A DNA stretch of 64,000 bases from Polaromonas sp. JS666 (GTDB lineage Bacteria > Pseudomonadota > Gammaproteobacteria > Burkholderiales > Burkholderiaceae_C): contig NC_007948.1 in the NCBI RefSeq assembly GCF_000013865.1, positions 806,001-870,000 of the forward strand. Reading direction: 5' to 3'. Position numbers and translations under genes: made by a program. Below are positions 41,091 through 52,875 of the stretch, piece by piece. Below the pieces are notes generated by a model. The model ran no database searches, was not told where the DNA came from, and saw only the letters and a program-made list of their open reading frames with translations. Each line of letters opens with the position of its first letter. The stretch's first letter is position 1.

Positions 41091-41181
41091 GCCCCCACGC
41101 TTGCCACTTCGTGTGCTGCGCTGCCCCCTGGGGGGGCGCTGCGCCTGCGGCCCGGCAAAGCCGGTTCCGCGGCCCTTGCTA
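41091..41181 (+). repeat. Intergenic palindromic repeat, copy H (forward)
   Basis: GCCCCCACGCTTGCC begins two bases after the sspA stop, then CACTTCGTGT, GCGCTGCCCCCT, GGGGGGGCGCTGCG and CCGGCAAAGCCGG, ending near CGCGGCCCTTGCT. A close match to copies A, B and D. It fills most of the sspA-sspB gap. Confidence 0.85.
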
Positions 41182-41238
41182 GTGAGGACGGCGCCGTTTT
41201 GAATACCGCGCGGGTCCAGATCTAAGTTGGCTGATCTG

Positions 41239-41796
41239 ATGAACGCACCGGATTCTTCGTCGACCCGCCCGTACCTGATACGGGCCCTGTACGAATGGTG
41301 TACCGACAACGGCCTCACGCCCTATGTGGCGGTGGCGGTGGACGAAACCGTGCAGGTACCGCGCGAGTACGTCAAGAACAATGAGATCGTGCTCAACATC
41401 AGCTTTGATGCGACCAGCTCGCTCAAACTGGGCAATGACTTTATCGAATTCAAGGCGCGTTTTGCCGGCAGCGCCCGCGAGATCATCGTTCCTATCACCC
41501 ATGTGATTGCCATCTATGCCCGTGAAAATGGGCAGGGCATGGCGTTTCCCATGGTGGCATCTCCACCGGCATCGTCGGCAGGTCCTGCGGGTGGTGTGGA
41601 GGCTGCTGCAGCTGTGACTGACATGTCTGCTCCGGCCGATGCATCAGGGTTGGCAGGCGCGGGTGAGGGGGTGGACAGCAAGATCATGCAACTGGTCCCC
41701 GACAGTGTGCCCGAGGCTGGCGATCCCGGCCCTGATTCCCCCGAGCCCCCGAAGTCACCGCCGCGCACGCGTCCGTCACTCAAGCGCGTCAAGTAA
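41239..41796 (+). CDS. sspB: ClpXP specificity-enhancing factor SspB
   Basis: SspB delivers ssrA-tagged proteins to the ClpXP protease. The 185-residue protein has the substrate-binding domain (about 8-108: TRPYLIRALYEWCTDNGLTPY, IVLNISFDATSSLKLGNDFIEF), a flexible Ala/Pro/Gly linker, and a short basic tail (SLKRVK) that would dock on ClpX. ATG 41239 is preferred. A TTG at 41227 adds four residues. The stop codon lies inside the -10-like TAAAAT before tRNA-Thr. Confidence 0.92.
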   Translation: MNAPDSSSTRPYLIRALYEWCTDNGLTPYVAVAVDETVQVPREYVKNNEIVLNISFDATSSLKLGNDFIEFKARFAGSAREIIVPITHVIAIYARENGQGMAFPMVASPPASSAGPAGGVEAAAAVTDMSAPADASGLAGAGEGVDSKIMQLVPDSVPEAGDPGPDSPEPPKSPPRTRPSLKRVK

Positions 41797-41807
41797 AATA
41801 GTTTTGT

Positions 41808-41883
41808 GCCGCTTTAGCTCAGTTGGTAGAGCAACCGCCTTGTAAGCGGTAGGTCGTCAGTTCGATTCCGACAAGCGGCACCA
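41808..41883 (+). tRNA. tRNA-Thr (anticodon TGT)
   Basis: A complete 76-base cloverleaf with acceptor stem GCCGCTT/AAGCGGC, D-arm AGCTCAGTTGGTAGAGC, anticodon loop CTTGTAA with TGT at 41841-41843, and T-arm with GTTCGATTC. The CCA end is encoded. A TAAAAT lies eight bases upstream as a possible -10 box. Confidence 0.97.
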
Positions 41884-42006
41884 TTTCTCAGCGCATCTTT
41901 GCCATCCCATACTTCATGGGTGTTTGGCGCTACGGATTGAGTAGCGACTGGCAAACCAATCATCGGGCCAGCGGCGCGGAGCCTCCGCTGTGGACGTACG
42001 CAGCTA

Positions 42007-42324
42007 CTACTTTTTGGCTATTAGTATCTTCAGCCGAATTGAGGTAACCTTCCAACCTTTGCCCAGCAGGCGAGCCTGGATGAGCGGGAGTAGCTGACGG
42101 ATTTTCGCGGCGGCTGCGTTGCCGCTCACCAGCAGGCACCAACTTTCTCCCTCAATCGGTCCGGCCTTGACGGCAGGACGCAGGGCCTCCGGAATCAGCG
42201 ATTCGATCTCCTTGAGTCTGTCGTTGGACTCACGGACGAGTTCGGTCAACCGCGCCAGGGACGGAGAATTCCCGGCGGCCTGGTGGATGGTGAGGGTCGG
42301 GGGAAGGCGCCGGATGGAGTTCAC
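42007..42324 (-). CDS. DUF721 protein, DciA-like
   Basis: A 105-residue protein of the DUF721 family, which includes DciA, the replicative helicase loader/operator found where DnaC is absent. Its N-terminal half has a KH-like pattern and the second half LLVSGNAAAAKIRQLLPLIQA. It lies divergent from the M23 peptidase and secA, a position typical of DUF721 genes in proteobacteria. The role as DciA is inferred from family. Confidence 0.8.
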   Translation of the reverse strand: MNSIRRLPPTLTIHQAAGNSPSLARLTELVRESNDRLKEIESLIPEALRPAVKAGPIEGESWCLLVSGNAAAAKIRQLLPLIQARLLGKGWKVTSIRLKILIAKK

Positions 42325-42376
42325 GTAGGGCGGGCTCTGGCCCGGTCAGTGCAAGCATTGAAAGAGGTAGACACAA

Positions 42377-43360
42377 GTGCATTTGATTATCACGGATGCG
42401 TGGCTGGCCAACAGCCGGGCCATCTATTTAAGTGGCACAAAGCTGATTCTGGCGGGCTTGGTTGCCGCATTGGCCCTCATGCTGGTTGCCGCCGGTCTGT
42501 ACCACTGGGTGTTTCTCAAGGGGGCCCGTGAAGGCTGGCCCGTGATTGGATCGCTGGTGAAGCTGGTGGTCAAGGACGAGTTCGATCAGCGCGATCGCTT
42601 TTTGCGCGAGAACCTCGACGTGATGGCCAGGCGGCTGGGTGAAATGCAGGCCAAGGTGATGCAGCTCGAGGCACTGGGTGAGCGGGTCTCGGGGCTGGCC
42701 GGCGTGAACCCTGGCGAGATCAGGACCGTTCCTGGCAGCGGCGGCGCGCTGGTGTCCGGGCATTCGCTCACGATGGAAGAGCTCCAGGCCACGCTGGCCG
42801 ACCTCGACAAGCTGACCGACCAGAGGGTGGACCTGATGACCGTGATGGAGTCGCGCCTCTTTGACCAGAAGATCAAGAAAATGATGGTGCCGACGCAGGA
42901 GCCGGTGGCCGGCGGTCAACTCGGCTCGTCCTTTGGCTGGCGCATTGATCCCTTCAATGGACGGTCTGCGCTGCATACCGGCCTGGACTTTCCGTCAGAT
43001 CCGGGTACGGCGATTCTGGCGGCTGCTGGTGGTGTGGTCGTGACGCAGGAATATCACCCGGCCTACGGCAACATGGTGGAAGTGGACCATGGCAATGAGC
43101 TGGTCACGCGCTATGCGCATGCATCGCGGGTGCTGGTCAAAAAGGGCGATCTGGTCAAGCGCGGGCAGAAGATCGCGGAAGTGGGCGCCACGGGGCGCTC
43201 CACCGGGCCGCACCTGCATTTCGAGGTTTTGGTCCAGGGTGTTTTTCAGGATCCGCAGAAATTCCTGACTGCCGGGCAGAAATTACCCAGGCTTGCAGTG
43301 GCCGCAGCAGCCGTGCGGCCGCAGCCTGCGACGGTCCTGCGACAAGCCCCCGCGAACTAG
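42377..43360 (+). CDS. M23-family metallopeptidase, membrane-anchored
   Basis: A 327-residue protein starting at GTG after AAAGAGG. One transmembrane helix (about 21-46) is followed by a coiled-coil region (about 68-165) and a LytM/M23 domain (about 180-300). The zinc ligands appear in SALHTGLDF and GPHLHFEV, and GSSFGWRIDPFNG is the family lead-in. It probably cuts peptidoglycan peptide bridges or activates amidases. It lies between the DUF721 gene and secA, a conserved location. Confidence 0.9.
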   Translation: MHLIITDAWLANSRAIYLSGTKLILAGLVAALALMLVAAGLYHWVFLKGAREGWPVIGSLVKLVVKDEFDQRDRFLRENLDVMARRLGEMQAKVMQLEALGERVSGLAGVNPGEIRTVPGSGGALVSGHSLTMEELQATLADLDKLTDQRVDLMTVMESRLFDQKIKKMMVPTQEPVAGGQLGSSFGWRIDPFNGRSALHTGLDFPSDPGTAILAAAGGVVVTQEYHPAYGNMVEVDHGNELVTRYAHASRVLVKKGDLVKRGQKIAEVGATGRSTGPHLHFEVLVQGVFQDPQKFLTAGQKLPRLAVAAAAVRPQPATVLRQAPAN

Positions 43361-43451
43361 CTGCTCCGGCAGCGCTAAAATCAGCGGTTTGTGCACAGTT
43401 GAACTAACTGGTAGCGCCCACACCTAAGTTCCGTATTCACTAAGGGATTTT

Positions 43452-43488
43452 GGCCGCCTTGCCCGCTCACGGGAGTGTCAAGGCGGCC
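43452..43488 (+). promoter_or_regulatory. Hairpin directly upstream of the secA start codon
   Basis: GGCCGCCTTG (43452-43461) and CAAGGCGGCC (43479-43488) form a perfect 10-base stem with a 17-base loop. The right arm ends eight bases before the secA ATG, and the only Shine-Dalgarno-like sequence, AAGG, is inside that arm. No T-run follows, so it is unlikely to be a terminator. Confidence 0.6.
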
Positions 43489-43496
43489 TCGCATTT

Positions 43497-46262
<2,766 letters not shown>

Positions 46263-46318
46263 AGCCGTCTGTGTTGAGTCCCTCTGTGTCGAACGACTAG
46301 TCTTCTGGAGTCAAGAAC

Positions 46319-47560
46319 ATGCCCGTCAATCTACTGGCGACCCCTGCGGCGGACCTGTACCCTGTGCCCGGCGTGCGCTGGGGCATCACCGAAGCAGGCA
46401 TACGCAAGGCCAACCGCAAGGATCTGGCTGTGCTGCTGCTGGATGAGGGGTCCTCGGTAGGCGCCGTCTTCACGCAAAACAGGTTTTGTGCGGCGCCCGT
46501 GCAGATCTGCCGCGAGCACCTTGCCAAGAACGCGGGGCAAAGCCTGGGCATCCGCGCCATGCTGATCAACACCGGCAATGCCAACGCCGGTACCGGCGAG
46601 GACGGCCTGAACCGTGCGCTGGCCAGCTGCATTGCACTGGCCCGCGAACTCAATCTGGCGCCCGAACAGATCCTGCCGTTTTCAACCGGCGTGATCATGG
46701 AACCGCTGCCGCACGACCGCATTGCCGCTGGCCTGCCCGCCGCGCTGGCGGACGCCAGGTCCGACAACTGGGCGAATGCGGCCGAGGCCATCATGACCAC
46801 CGATACGGTGGCCAAGGCATTCTCCACCAGGCTCGTGATCGGCGGCGCAGAAGTCACCATCACTGGCATCAGCAAGGGCGCCGGCATGATCCGGCCCAAC
46901 ATGGCGACCATGCTGGGCTTCATGGCCACCAATGCCTGCGTGTCGCAAACCTTGATGGCCCAACTGGCACGCGAACTCGCCGAGGGTTCGTTCAACCGCG
47001 TCACGGTGGATGGCGACACGTCGACCAACGACTCCTTTGTGGTCGTGGCCACCAATCAGGCCAGCCACCCGCCCATCACGTCGCTGGACAGCGCAGACGG
47101 CCAGGCTCTGCGTGCCGCCATGCTGGACATCGCCAGAAAACTGGCGCAGGCCATTGTCCGCGACGGCGAGGGGGCGACCAAATTCATCACGGTGCAGATC
47201 GAGGGCGGAAAAACCGGCGAGGAATGCCGCAAGGTGGCCTACGCCATCGCCCACTCGCCGCTGGTCAAGACGGCATTTTTTGCCAGCGACCCCAACCTCG
47301 GCCGCATTCTGGCGGCCGTGGGCTATGCCGGCATTGACGACCTCGACCAGACCCGGATCGACCTGTACCTGGACGATGTGCTGGTGGCCAAAAATGGCGG
47401 TCGGCACGTGGACTACGTCGAGGCAGACGGCCAGCGGGTGATGAAGCAAAGCGAGATCACGGTGCGCGTGGGACTGGGCCGTGGCGAGGCCCAGGATACC
47501 GTCTGGACCTGCGACCTCTCCTACGACTACGTCAAGATCAACGCTGATTACCGCAGCTAA
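46319..47560 (+). CDS. argJ: Bifunctional ornithine acetyltransferase / N-acetylglutamate synthase
   Basis: ArgJ recycles the acetyl group from N-acetylornithine to glutamate, and many forms also use acetyl-CoA. The 413-residue precursor self-cleaves before Thr197 in [10 protein letters not shown] to give two subunits. [14 protein letters not shown] and [12 protein letters not shown] are conserved. It lies 56 bases after secA. Confidence 0.95.
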   Translation: MPVNLLATPAADLYPVPGVRWGITEAGIRKANRKDLAVLLLDEGSSVGAVFTQNRFCAAPVQICREHLAKNAGQSLGIRAMLINTGNANAGTGEDGLNRALASCIALARELNLAPEQILPFSTGVIMEPLPHDRIAAGLPAALADARSDNWANAAEAIMTTDTVAKAFSTRLVIGGAEVTITGISKGAGMIRPNMATMLGFMATNACVSQTLMAQLARELAEGSFNRVTVDGDTSTNDSFVVVATNQASHPPITSLDSADGQALRAAMLDIARKLAQAIVRDGEGATKFITVQIEGGKTGEECRKVAYAIAHSPLVKTAFFASDPNLGRILAAVGYAGIDDLDQTRIDLYLDDVLVAKNGGRHVDYVEADGQRVMKQSEITVRVGLGRGEAQDTVWTCDLSYDYVKINADYRS

Positions 47561-47581
47561 AGCAACCGGGGCTATAGAAGC

Positions 47582-48457
47582 ATGAACGAGCAGTTTGAAC
47601 GCCTGATGGCGCGGGTAGAGTCCCTGGTCACGCGCATTGAATCGGTTTTGCCGCAACCGCTGCAGGCGCCCGACTGGCAGGCGTCAGTCGCCTACCGCTA
47701 CCGCAAGCGCAGCTCGGGCCACGGCTCGCTCGAGCCTGTCAGGCACCTGGGCGCGATGCGCCTGGCCGACCTGAAGGAAATCGAGGACCAGAAGGAAAAA
47801 ATCCGCCGCAACACCGAGCAGTTCGTCAACGGCAAGCCTGCCAACAATGTGCTGTTGACGGGCGCACGAGGCACCGGCAAGTCGTCGCTGATCAAGGCCT
47901 GCCTGAACGAATATTCGGCCCGCGGATTGCGGCTGATTGAAGTCGACAAGGCCGACCTGATGGACTTGCCGGACATTGTGGACGTGGTGTCCGAATTGCC
48001 CGAGAAGTTCATCGTGTTTTGTGACGACCTCAGCTTTGAGGAGGGCGAGCCCGGTTACAAGGCGCTCAAGTCCATCCTCGACGGATCGGTCGCAGCGGCC
48101 ACGCCGAATGTGCTGATTTATGCGACCAGCAACCGGCGCCATCTGCTGCCCGAGTACATGACGGAAAACCTCACCTACACGCACAGCGAGGATGGCGAGG
48201 TTCACCCCGGCGAGGTGGTGGAAGAAAAGATTTCGCTCTCCGAGCGCTTCGGCCTGTGGGTCAGTTTTTACCCGTTTACCCAGGACGAATACCTCACGAT
48301 CGTGGCCCAGTGGTTGTCGTCGTTCGGCGTGGATGCGCAGGCCATCGAGGCAGCCCGGCCGGCATCGCTGGTATGGGCGCTGGAGCGCGGCTCGCGCAGC
48401 GGCCGTGTGGCTTACCAGTTTGCGCGTGACTACGCTGGCCAGCATCCCGGCGCTTGA
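47582..48457 (+). CDS. AAA+ ATPase of the DUF815 family
   Basis: A 291-residue P-loop ATPase. The N-terminal helical segment (1-85) precedes Walker A LLTGARGTGKSSL (about 93-103), Walker B-like KFIVFCDDLSFEEGE, and the sensor region YATSNRRHLLP. DUF815 proteins are widespread but have no firm function. It lies 21 bases after argJ and overlaps or abuts mutT, so the three are probably co-transcribed. Confidence 0.85.
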   Translation: MNEQFERLMARVESLVTRIESVLPQPLQAPDWQASVAYRYRKRSSGHGSLEPVRHLGAMRLADLKEIEDQKEKIRRNTEQFVNGKPANNVLLTGARGTGKSSLIKACLNEYSARGLRLIEVDKADLMDLPDIVDVVSELPEKFIVFCDDLSFEEGEPGYKALKSILDGSVAAATPNVLIYATSNRRHLLPEYMTENLTYTHSEDGEVHPGEVVEEKISLSERFGLWVSFYPFTQDEYLTIVAQWLSSFGVDAQAIEAARPASLVWALERGSRSGRVAYQFARDYAGQHPGA

Positions 48458-48462
48458 GCAGC

Positions 48463-48963
48463 ATGACCGCGCAGATTCTCGTGGCCGATGCCGGCCGGCC
48501 CCGTGAGGGCGGTGCGGATCGCCAGGTGATCGATGTGGCCGTAGGGGTTCTGGTGCAGCCCGGCGGCGACTTTCTGCTGACCTCGCGCCCGCCCGGCAAG
48601 GTCTACGAAGGCTATTGGGAGTTTCCCGGCGGCAAGCTGGAGCAGGGCGAGAGTGTCGAGCAGGCGCTGCGCCGCGAACTGCAGGAAGAGATCGGTATCA
48701 CCATCGGCGCCGTGCATCCGTGGAAGGTTGAAATGGTGGACTACCCCCATGCGCTGGTCAGGCTCAACTTCTGCAAGGTGTTTGAGTGGACGGGTGAACT
48801 GCACATGCACGAGGGGCAGTCGTTCGCCTGGCAGTCATTGCCGGTCACCGTGCAGCCGGTGTTGCCCGGCACGGTTCCGGTGCTAGCTTGGTTTGCCGAA
48901 GAGCGGGGCTTTTCGGGCGCGACGCGCTGGTCGCCGGCCCAACCCGGTTTGCTCTCTAATTGA
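48463..48963 (+). CDS. mutT: Nudix hydrolase, MutT-like (8-oxo-dGTPase)
   Basis: A 166-residue protein with the Nudix box at about 57-79 (GGKLEQGES ... RELQEEIGI) and the MutT-like lead VAVGVLVQPGG. MutT removes 8-oxo-dGTP. The ATG at 48463 lies five bases after the upstream stop. A TTG at 48454 overlaps that stop and would add three residues. The gene symbol is a family-level call. Confidence 0.85.
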   Translation: MTAQILVADAGRPREGGADRQVIDVAVGVLVQPGGDFLLTSRPPGKVYEGYWEFPGGKLEQGESVEQALRRELQEEIGITIGAVHPWKVEMVDYPHALVRLNFCKVFEWTGELHMHEGQSFAWQSLPVTVQPVLPGTVPVLAWFAEERGFSGATRWSPAQPGLLSN

Positions 48964-49020
48964 TAGCTGTAAACCGGGAGCTCATTCGGGTTCTGGCTTG
49001 TTTTATGCGCGAAAGCGGTT

Positions 49021-49677
49021 TCAGCCGCTGAATTCCCACTGTTTGCTCGCACCCATCACCGCGTTCGGGTAGGGCGCCTTGCCGCGCGAGCCGTTGTAGC
49101 GGCCCAGGCCCAAGAACAGATCGCCGCGTTCCCGGTCCAGGTAATGGCGAAGGATGACGCAGCCGAAGCGCAAATTGGTCTGCATGTGAAAGAGCTTGGA
49201 CGGATCGCCGTCTCCAATCACGCGTGTCCAGAAGGGCATGACCTGCATGTAACCGCGCGCGCCCACGTTACTCACGGCGAACTTGCGGAAATTGCTTTCG
49301 ACCTGGATCAGGCCGAGGACCAGCGTGACGTCCAGCCCGGCGCGTTTGCTCTCATACCAGGCGGTTTGCAGGAACTCCTTGCGGATTTGCCACTCGGGGT
49401 TTTTCTTTCTCAGGCGATCGCTCATGGCGCCCAGCCAGCGCAGATACGCCAGCCGGCTTTCGGTGTCCTTGAACTCCGGCACCGGGGGGGCCTGGTTGGC
49501 GACGGCCGAGCTCAGTGCCGATCGGACCGAGTCCATCAATGGCTCTTCAATCTGGGCGCCGGCGCTCGCCTGCTCTGAAAATAAGAACGGAATGCACGCG
49601 GCAGACAGGGACTGCAGGCACCTTCTTCTTGAAAATTGCCTGAGGGCCGTTGCAGACGCGATGCCGGGCGCTGTCAC
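49021..49677 (-). CDS. Lytic transglycosylase, SLT domain (possible Tat export)
   Basis: A 218-residue SLT-type protein with the likely catalytic Glu127 in IQVESNF and the following [12 protein letters not shown]. It starts at a GTG overlapping the proS stop (GTGA). The N-terminus contains [16 protein letters not shown], a twin-arginine-like leader ended near EQASA. It probably cleaves peptidoglycan glycan strands. Coupling to proS is common in Burkholderiales but functionally obscure. Confidence 0.87.
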
Positions 49678-51416
49678 AGGGCCAGTTTCCCCTTGAGAAA
49701 GTCCAGCGCAGTGGCTGCATCGACCTTGCTGGAGGCGGCGTCACGCCGGTGCTGGTATTCAAGCTGGCCTTCTTTCAGGCCACGGTCGCCAATGGTGACG
49801 CGGTGCGGCACGCCGATCAGCTCCCAGTCGGCAAACATCGCGCCGGGGCGCTCGCCGCGGTCATCGAGGATCACGTCCACGCCGGCGGCGAGGAGTTCGC
49901 CATAGAGCTTGTCGGCGGCGGCCTTTACGTCGGCGAAGCGGTCCGGGCTGATGGGGCAAATTACCACCGTGAACGGGGCAATGGCGTCGGGCCAGATGAT
50001 GCCGCGCTCGTCGTGGTTTTGCTCGATGGCGGCAGCGGGCAGGCGTGTGATGCCGATGCCGTAGCAGCCCATTTCCAGGAACTGCGGCTTGCCGTTTTCG
50101 TCCAGGAAGGTGGCATTCATGGCCTGGCTGTATTTGGTGCCGAGGTAGAACACATGGCCCACCTCAATGCCGCGCTCAATGGCCAGCACGCCCTTGCCGT
50201 CGGGCGAGGGGTTGCCCGCGACCACGTTGCGCAGGTCGGCCACCAGCTCGGGTTCAGCAAGATCGCGTCCCCAGTTCACGCCGGTGATGTGGAAATCAAT
50301 CTCGTTGGCGCCGCACACCCAGTCGCTCAGTGCAGCCACCTCACGGTCAACCACCAACTTCACCGGTTTTTGAAGGTTCAGGGGCCCCAGGTAGCCGGGC
50401 TTGCAGCCAAAGTGCTCCTCGATTTCTGGCAGGGTGGCAAAGCGGAACCCTGCGAGGCCGGGTACCTTGCCGACCTTGACTTCATTCATGTCATGGTCGC
50501 CGCGCAACAATAGCAGCCAGATCTGTGTCTTGATGATCTTGCCGGCTTCGTCGGTCTGGTCGGTGGCCAGCACCAGGGATTTGACGGTCGTTTCCAGCGG
50601 AATGCCCAGCAACTGGGCTACGTCGGCGCAGGTCGCCTTGTCCGGTGTGGCCGTCTTGACCATGGCCTGCGATGCAGCCTTGCGGTCGCACTGCGGCGGC
50701 AGCGCTTCGGCTTTTTCCATATTGGCCGCATAGTCGCTGCCGGGGCAGTAGACGATGGCGTCTTCGCCGGTGGCGGCGATCACCTGGAATTCTTCGCTCA
50801 GGTCGCCGCCAATCGCGCCGCTGTCGGCGGCCACGGCGCGGTAGGTGAGGCCAAAGCGGTCAAAAATCCGCCGGTAGGCCTGCGCCATGATCTGGTAGCT
50901 GGCCTTGGCGCTGGCCTGGTCGCGGTCAAAGCTGTAGGCGTCTTTCATGGTGAATTCGCGCCCGCGCATCAGGCCAAAACGCGGCCGGCGCTCGTCGCGG
51001 AATTTGGTCTGGATCTGGTACAGGTTCTTCGGCAGCTGTTTGTAGCTCTTGATGTCCTGGCGCATCACATCGGTGATGACTTCCTCGCTGGTCGGCTGTA
51101 CCACGAAATCCCGGCCATGGCGGTCCTTGATGCGCAGCAGTTCGGGTCCCATTTTTTCAAACCGGCCGGTCTCCTGCCAGAATTCGGCCGGCTGGATCAC
51201 CGGCATGGTCATTTCCACGGCGCCGGCGCGGTTCATTTCCTCACGAACGATGGCCTCGACCTTGCGGATGACACGCAAACCCATGGGCATGTAGCTGTAT
51301 ATGCCGGCACCGAGCTTTTTGATCATACCGGCGCGCATCATGAGCTGGTGGCTGACGATCTCCGCATCCGCAGGGGCTTCCTTGAGGGTGGAAATGAAGA
51401 ACTGGGAGGCTTTCAT
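49674..51416 (-). CDS. proS: Prolyl-tRNA synthetase, bacterial type
   Basis: A 580-residue class II synthetase that charges tRNA-Pro. The N-terminal core shows [15 protein letters not shown], motif 2 with [20 protein letters not shown], and the large inserted editing domain (about 230-390) that removes Ala-tRNA-Pro. The C-terminal anticodon-binding domain follows with [21 protein letters not shown] tRNA-Pro gene lies about 5.7 kb away. Confidence 0.96.
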
Positions 51417-51530
51417 GGGCTATTTTTCTGGAATTCTGCGTTGGAAGGGGGCTGGAGCCCGGCCGTGCGCTTGGCGCTGGCGCCTTCGCTGTGCATAATG
51501 GACTCAGTTTAAAAAATTTGAGGTTTGATT

Positions 51531-52250
51531 ATGCTTGACCGGGATGGCTTTAGGCCTAACGTCGGCATCATCTTGCTCAACCAGAGAAGTCAGGTATTTT
51601 GGGGCAAACGTATCCGTACCCACTCGTGGCAGTTTCCGCAGGGTGGCATTGATCGGGGCGAAAATCCCGAACAGGCCATGTACCGCGAATTGCATGAGGA
51701 AGTGGGGCTGTTGCCACAGCATGTTCATGTGCTGGCCCGTACCCGAGATTGGTTGCGCTATGAGGTGCCTGACCGGTTTATCCGCCGCGATGCGCGCGGA
51801 CATTACAAAGGCCAGAAGCAGATATGGTTCCTGCTGCAGCTGGTCGGTTACGACTGGAACCTGAACCTGCGCGCGACAGATCATCCCGAGTTTGACGCCT
51901 GGCGCTGGAACGACTACTGGGTGCCGCTCGACGTCGTGGTGGAGTTCAAGCGCGGCGTATACGAGATGGCGCTGACCGAACTGGCGCGCTTTGTGCCTCG
52001 GGTCGATCCACGCTCCGCTCCACGGCCTGATTCCCGGCCCGACCATCGCAACCGCTACCTGCGCGGCGGCGTGCATCTGCGTGATCAAATGGCGGGCCAA
52101 GCCGGCGAAGCCAATCCCCATCCGGCCAACAGCATGACATACAGCTACACGGCCAGATTGGGCGCCTCGTTTGAATTGCCCCCTGGCGCCACCTTTGAAC
52201 CCGATCCGCAGACCAGCCTGGGCGCGGATCCTTCGCCCCCCAAAACATGA
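51531..52250 (+). CDS. rppH: RNA pyrophosphohydrolase
   Basis: RppH removes pyrophosphate from the 5' end of mRNA and so starts 5'-end-dependent decay. The Nudix box is at 38-60 ([20 protein letters not shown]). The start [15 protein letters not shown] is typical. At 239 residues it has a C-terminal tail of about 65 residues beyond the usual core, rich in Pro, Asp and His. A TTG at 51525 is in frame but ATG 51531 fits the family. Confidence 0.93.
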   Translation: MLDRDGFRPNVGIILLNQRSQVFWGKRIRTHSWQFPQGGIDRGENPEQAMYRELHEEVGLLPQHVHVLARTRDWLRYEVPDRFIRRDARGHYKGQKQIWFLLQLVGYDWNLNLRATDHPEFDAWRWNDYWVPLDVVVEFKRGVYEMALTELARFVPRVDPRSAPRPDSRPDHRNRYLRGGVHLRDQMAGQAGEANPHPANSMTYSYTARLGASFELPPGATFEPDPQTSLGADPSPPKT

Positions 52251-52768
52251 CTTTCAAACCGGCCGCTGCGGCCCGCCTTTCTTGTGTAGCGCTTGCGCTG
52301 GCTTTCAGTTGCGCGGTCTCGGCCCAGAGCGCCACGGATGACCCGGACTGGAAGGAGTCGGAGGCTCCGCCACCTCCGGCATTCGATGCGGGCAAGCTGG
52401 TTACTTTCGATGTGTCACCCAATTCCTCGCTGGTCTTCGGCGTTGATCCCGCGACTATCCGCATTTCCAACAGCGACGGCCTTGTGCGCTATGTGATGGT
52501 GGCGACCAGCGCGAGTGGTGCGCGCAACGTGATGTACGAAGGCATACGCTGCGCTACCGGGGAATACAAGACCTACGCGCGATACTCGCCCGATGGCCGC
52601 TGGACCCCGGTGGCCAATGCGGAGTGGCGCTCCATGTTCGGAAACATGCCGTCCAAGCATGTTTTGCGGTTCGCCAAGGCCGGCGCATGCGACAACGCCG
52701 CACCGGCGCCTTCAGTCACCGTCCTGATAAGCCGGCTGAAAAGTCCGAATTTCAGGATCTCGGAATAG
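52247..52768 (+). CDS. CNP1-like exported protein
   Basis: A 173-residue protein with a Sec signal (1-26, ending CAVSA) and a domain matching the CNP1-like family ([47 protein letters not shown]). The family was named from a Neisseria cryptic protein and has no firm function. It starts within the rppH stop (ATGA), so the two are translationally coupled. Confidence 0.8.
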   Translation: MTFKPAAAARLSCVALALAFSCAVSAQSATDDPDWKESEAPPPPAFDAGKLVTFDVSPNSSLVFGVDPATIRISNSDGLVRYVMVATSASGARNVMYEGIRCATGEYKTYARYSPDGRWTPVANAEWRSMFGNMPSKHVLRFAKAGACDNAAPAPSVTVLISRLKSPNFRISE

Positions 52769-52875
52769 CACACCGTACCCTGTCGTGCGGGGGCATCGCC
52801 CGGTCGTATGGGGTCGGGAGGACTGGTTGCTCCGGTGCACCTTTCGATGCCGGCGGTGCTCTGCCTTTCGGATAG

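Noticed and set aside
20615..41181. CRISPR array
   Set aside because: The repeats are about 95 bp, widely separated by genes, found in both orientations and not regularly spaced. No cas genes are present.
48950..48990. TTGATAGCTG... stretch after mutT and a GCTC...GTAGC stretch before hisH (27161-27181) as further short palindromes
   Set aside because: The arms are only three to four bases and asymmetric, so they are too weak to list as members.
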